From positions 186,398 through 250,397 of the forward strand of contig NZ_KQ948433.1 in NCBI RefSeq assembly GCF_001514065.1: 64,000 bases of DNA, given 5' to 3'. The number at the start of each line of letters is the position of its first letter. Within the stretch, counting starts at the first letter, position 1. Source of the DNA: Streptomyces antibioticus. GTDB lineage: Bacteria > Actinomycetota > Actinomycetes > Streptomycetales > Streptomycetaceae. A program made the translations under genes and the position numbers. Shown piece after piece: positions 19,117 to 26,096 of this stretch. Below the pieces are notes generated by a model, which had not been told where the DNA came from, ran no database searches, and saw nothing but the letters and a program-made list of their open reading frames with translations.

Positions 19117-19145
19117 TTGCCCCATCTGGCGTCACCTGTCAGAGT
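19117..19145 (+). promoter_or_regulatory. Putative sigma-70 type promoter of the Bax-inhibitor gene
   Basis: TTGCCC at 19117-19122 and CAGAGT at 19140-19145 are 17 bp apart. The -10 falls inside the palindromic site at 19131-19151, so a protein bound there would block the promoter. The predicted start is near 19152, about 70 bp before the gene. Confidence 0.45.
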
Positions 19146-19151
19146 GGTGAC
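19131..19151. promoter_or_regulatory. 21-bp palindromic operator, copy A
   Basis: GTCACC, nine bases (TGTCAGAGT), GGTGAC. It is a perfect half-site match to the other copies of this family and lies 72 bp upstream of the Bax-inhibitor family gene. Confidence 0.7.
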
Positions 19152-19222
19152 GCACAGAGTTTCCGTCTGACGACACACCTGTGCCGCAGGCCGCACGTGT
19201 GCGGCGGACGAGGAGGACCGAA

Positions 19223-20077
19223 GTGAGGACCAGCAACCCATTCCTGTCCCGTTGGGACAGCGCCGGTGGCCCCGGCCGCACCTCCGCACGCACGGCTCGG
19301 CCGGTGGGCGCGACGGTCGGCGGCGGACCGGCCGGCGACTACACCACCAACCCCTACGCCCCGGGCACGGACCCGTCCCCGCGGACCGGCGCAAACGCCG
19401 TCACCATGGACGACGTCGTCGTCCGCACCGCGACGACGCTCGGCACCGTGGTCCTCACGGCCGTCCTGTCCTGGCTCCTGCTGCCCGTCGACGAGGCCAA
19501 CGTCGGTCACTCCTACGGCCTCGCCGTCGGCGCCGCCTTCGTCGCCTTCGTCCTGGCGATGATCCAGTCCTTCAAGCGGACACCGGCACCGGCCCTGATC
19601 CTCGCATACGCGGCGTTCGAGGGCGTGTTCCTCGGCGTGCTGTCCAGCACGATCTCCACCTACATCGCACCCGGTGTCGTCGTGCAGGCGGTGCTCGGCA
19701 CCTTCGCGGTGTCCGCGGGGGTGCTCATCGCCTACCGGATGCGCTGGATACGGGTGACCCAGCGGTTCGCCGGCTTCGTCGGCGCCGCCGCGACCGGCTT
19801 CGTCCTGCTGCTCCTCGCCGACGTCCTGTTCTCGGCCTTCGGCGCCGGTGACGGCCTCGGCTTCCACAGCGGCGGGCTCGGCATCGTCTTCGGCCTGGTC
19901 GGCGTCGTGCTCGGCGCGGCCTTCCTGGCACTGGACTTCAAGCAGGTCGAGGACGCCGTCGCCTACGGCGCCCCGCGCGAGGAGGCGTGGCTGGCCGCCT
20001 TCGGTCTCACCACCACCCTGGTGTGGATCTACCTGGAGGTGCTGCGCGTGCTGTCCCTCTTCAACAGCGACAACTGA
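19223..20077 (+). CDS. Bax inhibitor-1/YccA family membrane protein
   Basis: 284 residues from the GTG that follows AGGAGG; an upstream in-frame start lacks a site. After a polar N-terminal stretch of about 70 residues there are roughly seven hydrophobic helices (TTLGTVVLTAVLSWLLLP to AAFGLTTTLVWIYLEVLRV), the topology of the BI-1/YetJ family. The DFKQVED segment near the last helices carries the acidic residues seen in this family, which is linked to pH-sensitive calcium leak. It has its own palindromic operator and promoter and its own terminator, so it is a single-gene unit. Confidence 0.92.
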   Translation: MRTSNPFLSRWDSAGGPGRTSARTARPVGATVGGGPAGDYTTNPYAPGTDPSPRTGANAVTMDDVVVRTATTLGTVVLTAVLSWLLLPVDEANVGHSYGLAVGAAFVAFVLAMIQSFKRTPAPALILAYAAFEGVFLGVLSSTISTYIAPGVVVQAVLGTFAVSAGVLIAYRMRWIRVTQRFAGFVGAAATGFVLLLLADVLFSAFGAGDGLGFHSGGLGIVFGLVGVVLGAAFLALDFKQVEDAVAYGAPREEAWLAAFGLTTTLVWIYLEVLRVLSLFNSDN

Positions 20078-20089
20078 ATCTCCGTCCGC

Positions 20090-20121
20090 GGAGGGGCACG
20101 CGCTACGGCGTGTGCCCCTCC
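20090..20121 (+). terminator. Hairpin terminator after the BI-1 gene
   Basis: A 13-bp stem (GGAGGGGCACGCG against CGTGTGCCCCTCC, one G-U pair) with a 6-nt loop lies 12 bp after the stop. Confidence 0.75.
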
Positions 20122-20215
20122 GGCATGTCCGCGCGCGGGCGCACGCTCTGAACCCGGCCGGAACCCGGCTCGTTCTCCTGGTGACGCCCGACCGCCGGAA
20201 CGGGAGAGACACCTC

Positions 20216-21448
20216 ATGAGCGCCGAAAAGCAGTGCCCCCACCAGCCCGCGAGGGTCGTCATCGACCCCTCTTTCAAGGCGGACGCCCCCGCCCGCTACG
20301 ACCGCCTGCGCGAGCTCGGCCCCATCCATCCGGCCGAGTTCCACCTAGGCCTGCAAGGCTGGGTGGTCGTCGGCTACGACCTTGCCCGCGAAGTGCTCAC
20401 TCACCCCGCCCTGCTCAAGGATTCCACCCCCGCCGCCGAGGCTTTGGCCGCCGCCGGTTACGTCCTGAACAAACCCTCCGTCGGGCTCGGAGCCCAGATG
20501 ATGGAGGCCGACCCGCCCGAACACACCCGACTGCGGCGCTTGGCCGCGGCCGCCTTCACCCCACGCCGTACGGCCGAACTGGCGCCGCGCATCGAGCAGA
20601 TCGCGCACGACCTGATCGACGCACTGCCACCGGCGGGCGAGGTGGACCTCGTGGAGGCGTTCAACGCCCCGCTGCCGGGCATCGTCATTGCCGAACTCCT
20701 CGGCATCCCCGAGGAACACCGGCTCGACTTCCGCCGCTGGTCGACCCAGGCCCTGCGGGTGGCCTCACCCGAGCACCGGGCGGCGCTGGCCGGCCTGCAC
20801 GGCCTGCTGGCTGGTCTCGTGGCGGCCAAGCGCCGCAGCCCCGCGGACGATCTGCTGTCCGCCCTGATCGCCGTACGTGACGAGGACGACGGCCGGCTCT
20901 CCGAGGAGGAACTCGTCGGCACGGCGCTGATGCTGGTCGTCGCCGGCCACGAGAGCACCGTGAACCTGCTCGGCAACGCCGTGCTGGCTCTGCTGCAACA
21001 CCCCGACCAGCTGAAGCAGTTGCGCGAACGCCCCGAGCTGGTGCCCGGGGCGGTGGAGGAGTTCCTGCGCTACGACCCCTCCGTCGAGCGCTCCACCAGC
21101 CGCTACGCGGCCGAGGACCTCGAACTCGCCGGGGTACCGATCCCCCGGGGCAGCATGGTCGTCGTCGCCCTCGGCGCCGCCGGGCGCGACGCCCCGCAGG
21201 CCGAGGACACCAACCCCGCCGTACTGGACGTGACCCGCCCCGCCGCCCGGCACCTGGGCTTCGGCCATGGCATCCACTACTGCCTGGGCGCCCCGCTGGC
21301 CCGCCTGGAGGCGACCGTCGCCCTGCGTGTCCTGCTCGCCTGTCTCCTTGAGATCCAACTCGCCGTCCCAGCTGACGAGTTGGAGTGGATCGACTCCGGC
21401 ATCATCCGCGGGGTACTGACCCTGCCGGTGCGCTACCGCGTCGGCTGA
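20216..21448 (+). CDS. Cytochrome P450
   Basis: 410 residues, full length for a bacterial P450. Visible landmarks are the I-helix oxygen-activation motif AGHEST, the K-helix E-x-x-R within EEFLRY, and the heme-binding loop FGHGIHYCLGAPLARLE with the cysteine ligand at 356. It is cytoplasmic and needs a ferredoxin partner, none of which is encoded nearby. The substrate is unknown; related actinomycete enzymes hydroxylate natural products or xenobiotics. The stop lies inside the 3' end of the opposing SnoaL-like gene (16-bp convergent overlap). Confidence 0.95.
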   Translation: MSAEKQCPHQPARVVIDPSFKADAPARYDRLRELGPIHPAEFHLGLQGWVVVGYDLAREVLTHPALLKDSTPAAEALAAAGYVLNKPSVGLGAQMMEADPPEHTRLRRLAAAAFTPRRTAELAPRIEQIAHDLIDALPPAGEVDLVEAFNAPLPGIVIAELLGIPEEHRLDFRRWSTQALRVASPEHRAALAGLHGLLAGLVAAKRRSPADDLLSALIAVRDEDDGRLSEEELVGTALMLVVAGHESTVNLLGNAVLALLQHPDQLKQLRERPELVPGAVEEFLRYDPSVERSTSRYAAEDLELAGVPIPRGSMVVVALGAAGRDAPQAEDTNPAVLDVTRPAARHLGFGHGIHYCLGAPLARLEATVALRVLLACLLEIQLAVPADELEWIDSGIIRGVLTLPVRYRVG

Positions 21449-21882
21449 ACACGCAGATGGCGGCTGACATCGCCCACCAGATGGATCAGGACCCGGCGCT
21501 CGGTGAAGCGCCAGCGCCCGTCCACGCGCTCGAACCGGTCGCTGTAACGGCCCGCGGCCACCGGCTGGAGCGGGAAGTCGGGCAGCGCCTGGAACACCGT
21601 GACGTACGAGCGCGCGGCGGCGGTGCCCGCCTCCTCATCCAGGTCGACGACGATGTTGGTCGTGACGTGCTGGGTGCGGGGCGTGCCGTCCTCGTAGAGG
21701 ATCACGCTGTCCCTGAGCATTTTCGTCACCCCGCCGTCCCGGCCGGGGACAGGTGCGCCACTGCCGATGAACACGGCGTCAGCGAACAGTTCACCGACGC
21801 CGTCGAAGTCGCCGGTGTCGACCAGCTCCGCGTACCGGGCGATCAGGTTGGTGATGGGCCTGGTGTCAGAAGTCTCACTCAT
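21433..21882 (-). CDS. SnoaL/NTF2-like fold protein
   Basis: 149 residues with the cone-shaped NTF2-like pattern: N-terminal helix ITNLIARYAELVDTGDFDGVGELFAD, then strands with HVTTNIVVDLDEE and RYSDRFERVDGRWRFTERRV. It resembles the SnoaL_4/ring-hydroxylating dioxygenase beta-subunit-like group of small isomerases and hydratases. It overlaps the P450 tail and could act on the same pathway, but the strands oppose and this is only context. Substrate not readable. Confidence 0.85.
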   Translation of the reverse strand: MSETSDTRPITNLIARYAELVDTGDFDGVGELFADAVFIGSGAPVPGRDGGVTKMLRDSVILYEDGTPRTQHVTTNIVVDLDEEAGTAAARSYVTVFQALPDFPLQPVAAGRYSDRFERVDGRWRFTERRVLIHLVGDVSRHLRVQPTR

Positions 21883-21924
21883 GGTCTGGAAGCACCTGTC
21901 TGGTAGGTCGTGGTCGGACAGCCT

Positions 21925-21956
21925 TCAACCCGCGGCCCTATCGGGCCGCGGGTTGA
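21925..21956 (-). terminator. Hairpin terminator downstream of the 201-residue membrane protein gene
   Basis: A perfect 14-bp stem (TCAACCCGCGGCCC) with a 4-nt loop lies just past the end of the minus-strand gene at 21975 and upstream of the SnoaL-like start. Confidence 0.75.
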
Positions 21957-21974
21957 GACATGAATGTGGGCGGG

Positions 21975-22580
21975 TCACACGGTCCGGGTGCGCAGCTGGC
22001 GGGACTTCCAGCCCAGCAGCAGGGCCTGGAGGATGAACCACACGCCGCCGCCCGTCGCGTACACCGACAGTACGTCGAGCGTGGGATTGTCGCCCGCGGC
22101 CTGGATGTTGTAGGTGATGCCGACGAGGAAGGACAGTCCGCCCGAGATCAGGGTGGGCCACTGCTTGCCCAGCTCGGGGCCGCGCCGGCGCACTCCGACG
22201 ATCAGCTGGGCGGCGCCGGAGACAACGGCCCAGACGCCGAACACGTGGAGTGCCGCCGCCAGGCTGCCGGCCCCGGCGAAGGCGAGCGCGATGGCCGCCA
22301 GCGTGCTGAGCACCCCGTTGAACGCGGTGACCTTGCGCTCGGAGCCGTCCGGGGTGGCGCGGTAGTCGATCAGCGAGGACACCGCGTCGATCAGCGGGTA
22401 GACGACCAGCAGGACGATGGCCCCTGCCTTGAGGTCCTCGTGGTCGCCCTGGACGCCGGCGAACGACAGCGCCCAGGCGACGGCGAGGATGCCGCGGGTC
22501 AGGTACAGCTTCAGCAGGGAGGAACGCTCTCCCGCGCCGGTATGGCCGGTCGGGGTCGAGATCGCGGTCGGGGTGCTCAT
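21975..22580 (-). CDS. Polytopic membrane protein (DUF308/HdeD-like)
   Basis: 201 residues with about six hydrophobic helices, including AGAIVLLVVYPLIDAVSSLID, GVLSTLAAIALAFAGAGSLA and GGVWFILQALLLGW. The pattern of paired short helices with a conserved acidic residue resembles HdeD/DUF308 membrane proteins, whose role in acid stress is poorly defined. It starts 44 bp after the tannase-family gene behind GAAAGG, so the two probably share a transcript. Function unknown. Confidence 0.75.
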   Translation of the reverse strand: MSTPTAISTPTGHTGAGERSSLLKLYLTRGILAVAWALSFAGVQGDHEDLKAGAIVLLVVYPLIDAVSSLIDYRATPDGSERKVTAFNGVLSTLAAIALAFAGAGSLAAALHVFGVWAVVSGAAQLIVGVRRRGPELGKQWPTLISGGLSFLVGITYNIQAAGDNPTLDVLSVYATGGGVWFILQALLLGWKSRQLRTRTV

Positions 22581-22624
22581 GTCGGTTCGGCCTTTCTCAG
22601 GTCAGGGAGTTGTCGCCGACCCGG

Positions 22625-24211
22625 TCAGTGCCGGGAGGAGGAGACGCAGCGGAAGCTGGAGGCGGCGGCGGGGTCGCCGTAGCCCTTGTAGCGGGACACC
22701 TGCGGGTAGCTGCACAGGTTCCGGGAGACGCTCTGGCCGTCGGCGTTGATCAAGGTGGCGGGCAGCGTCTTGGGCGCCTTGCCGTGCTCGACCCACGCGG
22801 TCAGTGCGGCGAGGCCGTCGGTGGACCCGTCCTGGCCGTTGAGGCCGCAGTGGCTGGTGCCGGGGGCGAGGAAGAGACGGTAGAAGTCGTCGACCCGCTT
22901 GGTGCCGCCCATCTCACGCTCGACCTGCTTGCGGTAGTGCACCGTGCCCTGGGCGGGGATGTACTCGTCGGCCAGGCCGTGCCAGGTCAGCAGCTTGCCG
23001 CCGGACTTGCGGAAGTCGGTCAGGTCCGGGTCGTCGGTGCCGATGACCTTGTCGTACTCGGCCTGCGACTGCTTGAACAGTTCGGTGAAGCGGCTGTAGG
23101 TGATCGTCGACAGGTCCAGCGAGGGGTCGTTGGCGACCCAGAGCTTGACCCAGGCCGCGGGCACCGGGAAAGCGTCGGCACCGGCCAGTGCGCTGATGTC
23201 GGCGCCGACTGGGACGCCGTACCAGAGCTTCTTGCCGGACGGGGTGCGCGGGCCGTCCCAGATCTTGCGGACCACGGCCGCGTCGGCCGCCGTGATGGTG
23301 AGCTCCTTGCCCTCGCACACGACCTTGGTGCCGATCAGCCGGCGCGGGTCGAAGTCACACCGGGAGGGGTCGTTGACCAGGCCGTCCTTGATGCCGTCGA
23401 GCTTGTCGCAGGCTGTGACGGCGGCGTCGGTGAAGGCTTTGAACTCACACGCCGACGGATGGGTCTTCTCGTTGTTCATGACGATCTGCGGCCACAGCGT
23501 GGCCACCTCGAACTCGTCCCAGTTGACGGCGGGCGCGTCGGCGAGGATGCCGTCGTAGTCGCCGGGGTAGCGCTGGGCCTCCATGTAGCCCTGGCGTCCG
23601 CCGGTGGAGCAGCCGGTGAAGTAGGAGTAAGCGGGACGCTTGCCGTAGACGCCGTCGACGACCTCCTTGCCCACGACCGCCGCCTCGTGCTGGGAGCGGG
23701 AGGCGAAGTTCTTCAGCGGGGTGGTGTTGACCTGGCCCGCGCTGTTGAGGGCCCAGCTGGTGTCGAGGGCGTCGCCGACGCCGGCGTCGGTGGTGACGGC
23801 GGCGTAGCCCTGCTTGACGGCGGTGGCCAGGCCCACGTTGTTGTCACCGGCCAGGTAGGCGGAGCCCCCGAGTCCCTGGAAACGGCCGTTCCAGCCGCTG
23901 ACCGGCAGCCAGGTGCGCACCTTGGCGTGGTCGTCGGCGCCGGGGTGGGTGAGCGTGACGGTGACCTCGCAGTAGGCGGGGACGTCGGTGACCGTGCCCT
24001 GCAGGATGCCGGTGCCCTGGATGGTGCCGCCGGCCTGCTGGACCGCCGTCACGGACTCCACCGCGGTGCCGGCCGGGGCCTTCACCGAGGGAGTGGTGCA
24101 GGAGAACGCGGTGACGGTGGAGGCGTTCTGGGTCTCCGCGGAGGCGGTCGGCAGGTAGACCGCCGCGGCGAGCGGCACGCCGGCCGCGAGAACAGTGAGA
24201 AGTCGTCTCAT
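22625..24211 (-). CDS. Secreted tannase/feruloyl esterase family protein
   Basis: 528 residues. ATG at 24211 opens a Sec signal (MRRLLTVLAAGVPLAAAVYL, cut near TASA). The serine nucleophile is Ser202 in GCSTGGRQGY and the catalytic histidine is His454 in GTSHCG. Cysteines sit directly before the serine and after the histidine, the CS-D-HC arrangement that joins the triad through a disulfide in tannases and feruloyl esterases. It should hydrolyse esters of plant phenolics such as gallate or ferulate outside the cell; which one is not readable. A perfect palindrome 132 bp upstream may be its operator. Confidence 0.93.
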   Translation of the reverse strand: MRRLLTVLAAGVPLAAAVYLPTASAETQNASTVTAFSCTTPSVKAPAGTAVESVTAVQQAGGTIQGTGILQGTVTDVPAYCEVTVTLTHPGADDHAKVRTWLPVSGWNGRFQGLGGSAYLAGDNNVGLATAVKQGYAAVTTDAGVGDALDTSWALNSAGQVNTTPLKNFASRSQHEAAVVGKEVVDGVYGKRPAYSYFTGCSTGGRQGYMEAQRYPGDYDGILADAPAVNWDEFEVATLWPQIVMNNEKTHPSACEFKAFTDAAVTACDKLDGIKDGLVNDPSRCDFDPRRLIGTKVVCEGKELTITAADAAVVRKIWDGPRTPSGKKLWYGVPVGADISALAGADAFPVPAAWVKLWVANDPSLDLSTITYSRFTELFKQSQAEYDKVIGTDDPDLTDFRKSGGKLLTWHGLADEYIPAQGTVHYRKQVEREMGGTKRVDDFYRLFLAPGTSHCGLNGQDGSTDGLAALTAWVEHGKAPKTLPATLINADGQSVSRNLCSYPQVSRYKGYGDPAAASSFRCVSSSRH

Positions 24212-24342
24212 CGCTTGTCCGTCCAAGGAAGTAGAAATACGGGAAGTAGGTGTGCGGGAACCAGCCCGCGAGAGGGAGGTGCGCAGGTGCGACACAAACG
24301 TGTCTGCACGGATCACTCTGGCCGTGCGGGACCGCCGCGCAC

Positions 24343-24360
24343 GACAGTCAGTTGACTGTC
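24343..24360. promoter_or_regulatory. Palindrome upstream of the tannase-family gene
   Basis: GACAGTCA-GT-TGACTGTC, a perfect 8+8 inverted repeat 132 bp before the start codon. It is a candidate operator for a dimeric repressor. No regulator gene is adjacent. Confidence 0.45.
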
Positions 24361-24362
24361 TG

Positions 24363-24386
24363 CTCCCCGGCCCCCTGACCGGGGAG
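24363..24386 (-). terminator. Hairpin after the cytochrome b gene
   Basis: CTCCCCGG and CCGGGGAG, eight perfect pairs with an 8-nt loop, 19 bp beyond the minus-strand stop at 24405. Confidence 0.55.
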
Positions 24387-24404
24387 TGTGAACGTCGCGT
24401 TAGG

Positions 24405-25085
24405 TCATTCGACGGTCGGTCGGCCGTCGTCCTCGCGCTTCTCGCCCAGCCACCGCGAGTGGTGCCGGTCGGCCCATGACCGGCTGACGAACCCGGTGCG
24501 CATGCCCAGCCGCGCCTCGGGGTCCTCGAAGGCCCTGCGCATGTGTCCGATCAGGACGAAGGTGATGGCCCAGGCCAGGATGTCGTGGACGAAGATCGCG
24601 CTGGTGCGGGAGATGGCGGGCAGCAGTCCCATGAACCACATCAGCAGGCCGGTGAACATCATCACCAGCACCGCGCCGGCGATCCAGCCCGCATAGAGCT
24701 TCTGTCCCGCGTTGAACTTGCCCGCCGGCCGGGCCTCGGGTGACCTGCGGCGCCTGCGCACGGCCCGCAGCCACTGGCGGTCGTACACCGCGAAGCGGTT
24801 CAGGCGGCGCAGGTCGGCGCGGAAGGCCGGGGAGAACAGGCCCAGCAGGAAGGGCAGCGGCAGCGAGATGCCGGACCACTCGTGGACCGTGACCATCAGG
24901 TGCCGCCGGCCGACGAGCAGGGCCAGCGGTCCGATGTAGAGGCAGGCGGCGGAGACCAGGCACAGCAGCATCAGGTAGCCGGTGGCCCGGTGGACCAGGC
25001 GCTCGGCGGTGGTGAAGCGGAGGATGCGGCCCTCGGGTTCAGGCCGCGTGCCGGTCGGCGCCGTCGAGCCAGCCGTCGACCGCAT
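24405..25085 (-). CDS. Cytochrome b subunit (formate dehydrogenase gamma/b561-like)
   Basis: 226 residues with four membrane helices and histidines placed as heme ligands (ERLVHRATGYL, MVTVHEWSGISL, AIFVHDILAWA, FVLIGHMRRAF). This is the di-heme cytochrome b type that passes electrons between a molybdenum enzyme and the quinone pool. The first credible start, ATG at 25085, lies 47 bp inside the end of the upstream molybdopterin gene, so the two are tightly linked and very likely form one complex. No strong ribosome binding site is visible, consistent with coupling. Confidence 0.85.
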   Translation of the reverse strand: MRSTAGSTAPTGTRPEPEGRILRFTTAERLVHRATGYLMLLCLVSAACLYIGPLALLVGRRHLMVTVHEWSGISLPLPFLLGLFSPAFRADLRRLNRFAVYDRQWLRAVRRRRRSPEARPAGKFNAGQKLYAGWIAGAVLVMMFTGLLMWFMGLLPAISRTSAIFVHDILAWAITFVLIGHMRRAFEDPEARLGMRTGFVSRSWADRHHSRWLGEKREDDGRPTVE

Positions 25086-25755
25086 ATCCACGCTCCTCCC
25101 AGTAGCCGGGGACGACCTTGTCGGTGACCGAGATGCCGGACAGCCACTTGGCCGACTTGTAGAAGTACATGGGCGCCACATAGAGGCGTACGGGGCCGCC
25201 GTGTGCGTGGGTGATGGGCTTGTCCTGCATGTTCAGCGCCACCAACACGTCGGAGCGGCGGGCCTGTTCGAGGGTGAGGCTCTCGGTGTACGCGCCGTCG
25301 AAGCAGGTGAACCGGACGGCGGCACTCGGCGAACGCACACCCGCGGCGTCCAGGAGGTCGGCGAGCTTCACGCCTTCGAAGGGTGTGTCGTCCACGCGCC
25401 AGCCATCGGTGCACAGTACGTCGTGGACGACCCGGGTCTGCGGCATCGCGCGCAGTTCGTCGAGTGTGTAGGTCTTCGGCCGGTCAACCAGTCCGTCGAC
25501 CCGGAGTTCGTAGTTGGTGGCGTCCTTGTGGGGCACCGAGCCGACGACGCTGTAGTACCGGAAGCCGCCGGGGTTGGGCAGCAGACCGGTCAGGCCGGTG
25601 GCGTCGACCTCGGACGCCTTGGCGAGGAACCCTTCCCAGCCCCGCTGGAGGTACGGGGCGGCGGCGAGACCGGCCGCGCCCGCGCCGAGCATGCCCAGCA
25701 TCGCCCGCCGTCCGACAGGGGCGCCCCCGGTCCTCGGCTTCGGCTTTTCCGCCAT
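25039..25755 (-). CDS. Tat-exported molybdopterin-dependent oxidoreductase (sulfite oxidase family)
   Basis: 238 residues from the ATG behind AAGGAG. The twin-arginine signal is GRRAMLGMLGAGAAGL. The mature part matches the molybdenum-binding core of the sulfite oxidase/MsrP family: YELRVDGLVDRP, DVLCTDGWRVDD with Cys115 as the molybdenum ligand, and GGPVRLYVAPMYFYKSAKW. It probably reduces or oxidises a small sulfur or oxo compound in the cell envelope, using the cytochrome b encoded immediately downstream. A type-T palindromic operator sits 58 bp upstream. Confidence 0.92.
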   Translation of the reverse strand: MAEKPKPRTGGAPVGRRAMLGMLGAGAAGLAAAPYLQRGWEGFLAKASEVDATGLTGLLPNPGGFRYYSVVGSVPHKDATNYELRVDGLVDRPKTYTLDELRAMPQTRVVHDVLCTDGWRVDDTPFEGVKLADLLDAAGVRSPSAAVRFTCFDGAYTESLTLEQARRSDVLVALNMQDKPITHAHGGPVRLYVAPMYFYKSAKWLSGISVTDKVVPGYWEERGYAVDGWLDGADRHAA

Positions 25756-25812
25756 GGTGTGCGCTCCTTCGGACACGTGTGAGCTATTGCCCGGTCCGTC
25801 CGTCATGTGATC

Positions 25813-25833
25813 GTCACCGGTTTAACTGGTGAC
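25813..25833. promoter_or_regulatory. 21-bp palindromic operator, copy B
   Basis: GTCACC, GGTTTAACT, GGTGAC, extended by a matching AT on each side. It is a single copy between the divergent molybdopterin oxidoreductase and ABC-F genes. Confidence 0.7.
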
Positions 25834-25933
25834 GATGCTGGCATGGGGATGTCGGAACTGTCAACCGCAAACGTTTGAAGGGGCGGCTGCTAAGCTGGGA
25901 GCGACGTTGACCGTGTATCGAGGAGTCACAGAC

Positions 25934-25963
25934 GTGGTGGGTGAAGACGACATCTCCGGGTGA
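25934..25963 (+). CDS. Leader peptide of the ABC-F gene
   Basis: A frame of nine codons and a stop, encoding MVGEDDISG (start GTG, with a second GTG next to it). It is preceded at the ideal 8-bp distance by AGGAG (25921-25925). It lies 134 bp before the ABC-F start and just ahead of competing hairpins. Such short peptides are the sensing part of ribosome-mediated attenuators upstream of antibiotic-resistance ABC-F genes. Its translation is predicted, not proven. Confidence 0.55.
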   Translation: MVGEDDISG

Positions 25964-25972
25964 GATCCGGAT

Positions 25973-26073
25973 CTGACGACCACCGGCCGGCGCACAGGCG
26001 CGCTGCCGAGGTGGTCTGTCTCGTCGTACCCCTTTCCCCACGTCTGCCCAGGGCACAGGCCTATCCTGTGCCC
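25973..26073 (+). promoter_or_regulatory. Attenuator-like hairpins in the ABC-F leader
   Basis: Segment 25975-25984 (GACGACCACC) can pair with the GGTGG...TCGTC region near 26011-26027. Further down, GGGCACAGG (26051-26059) and CCTGTGCCC (26065-26073) form a perfect 9-bp stem. The spacing after a short leader frame fits drug-dependent switching between terminator and antiterminator. Confidence 0.5.
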
Positions 26074-26096
26074 TCAGTCCCATCGAGGTCGCCTCC

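Larger units (their letters stand above)
25756..26096. other. Divergent regulatory region: operator B and ABC-F attenuator leader
   Basis: 341 bp between the molybdopterin gene (minus) and the first ABC-F gene (plus). It holds one 21-bp palindromic site, a ribosome binding site plus nine-residue leader frame, and at least two hairpins, all described separately. Confidence 0.7.

Noticed and set aside
22610-24355. A 581-codon plus-strand frame opposite the tannase-family gene
   Set aside because: Shadow of a gene with signal peptide and CS-D-HC motif; no domain in the antisense translation.
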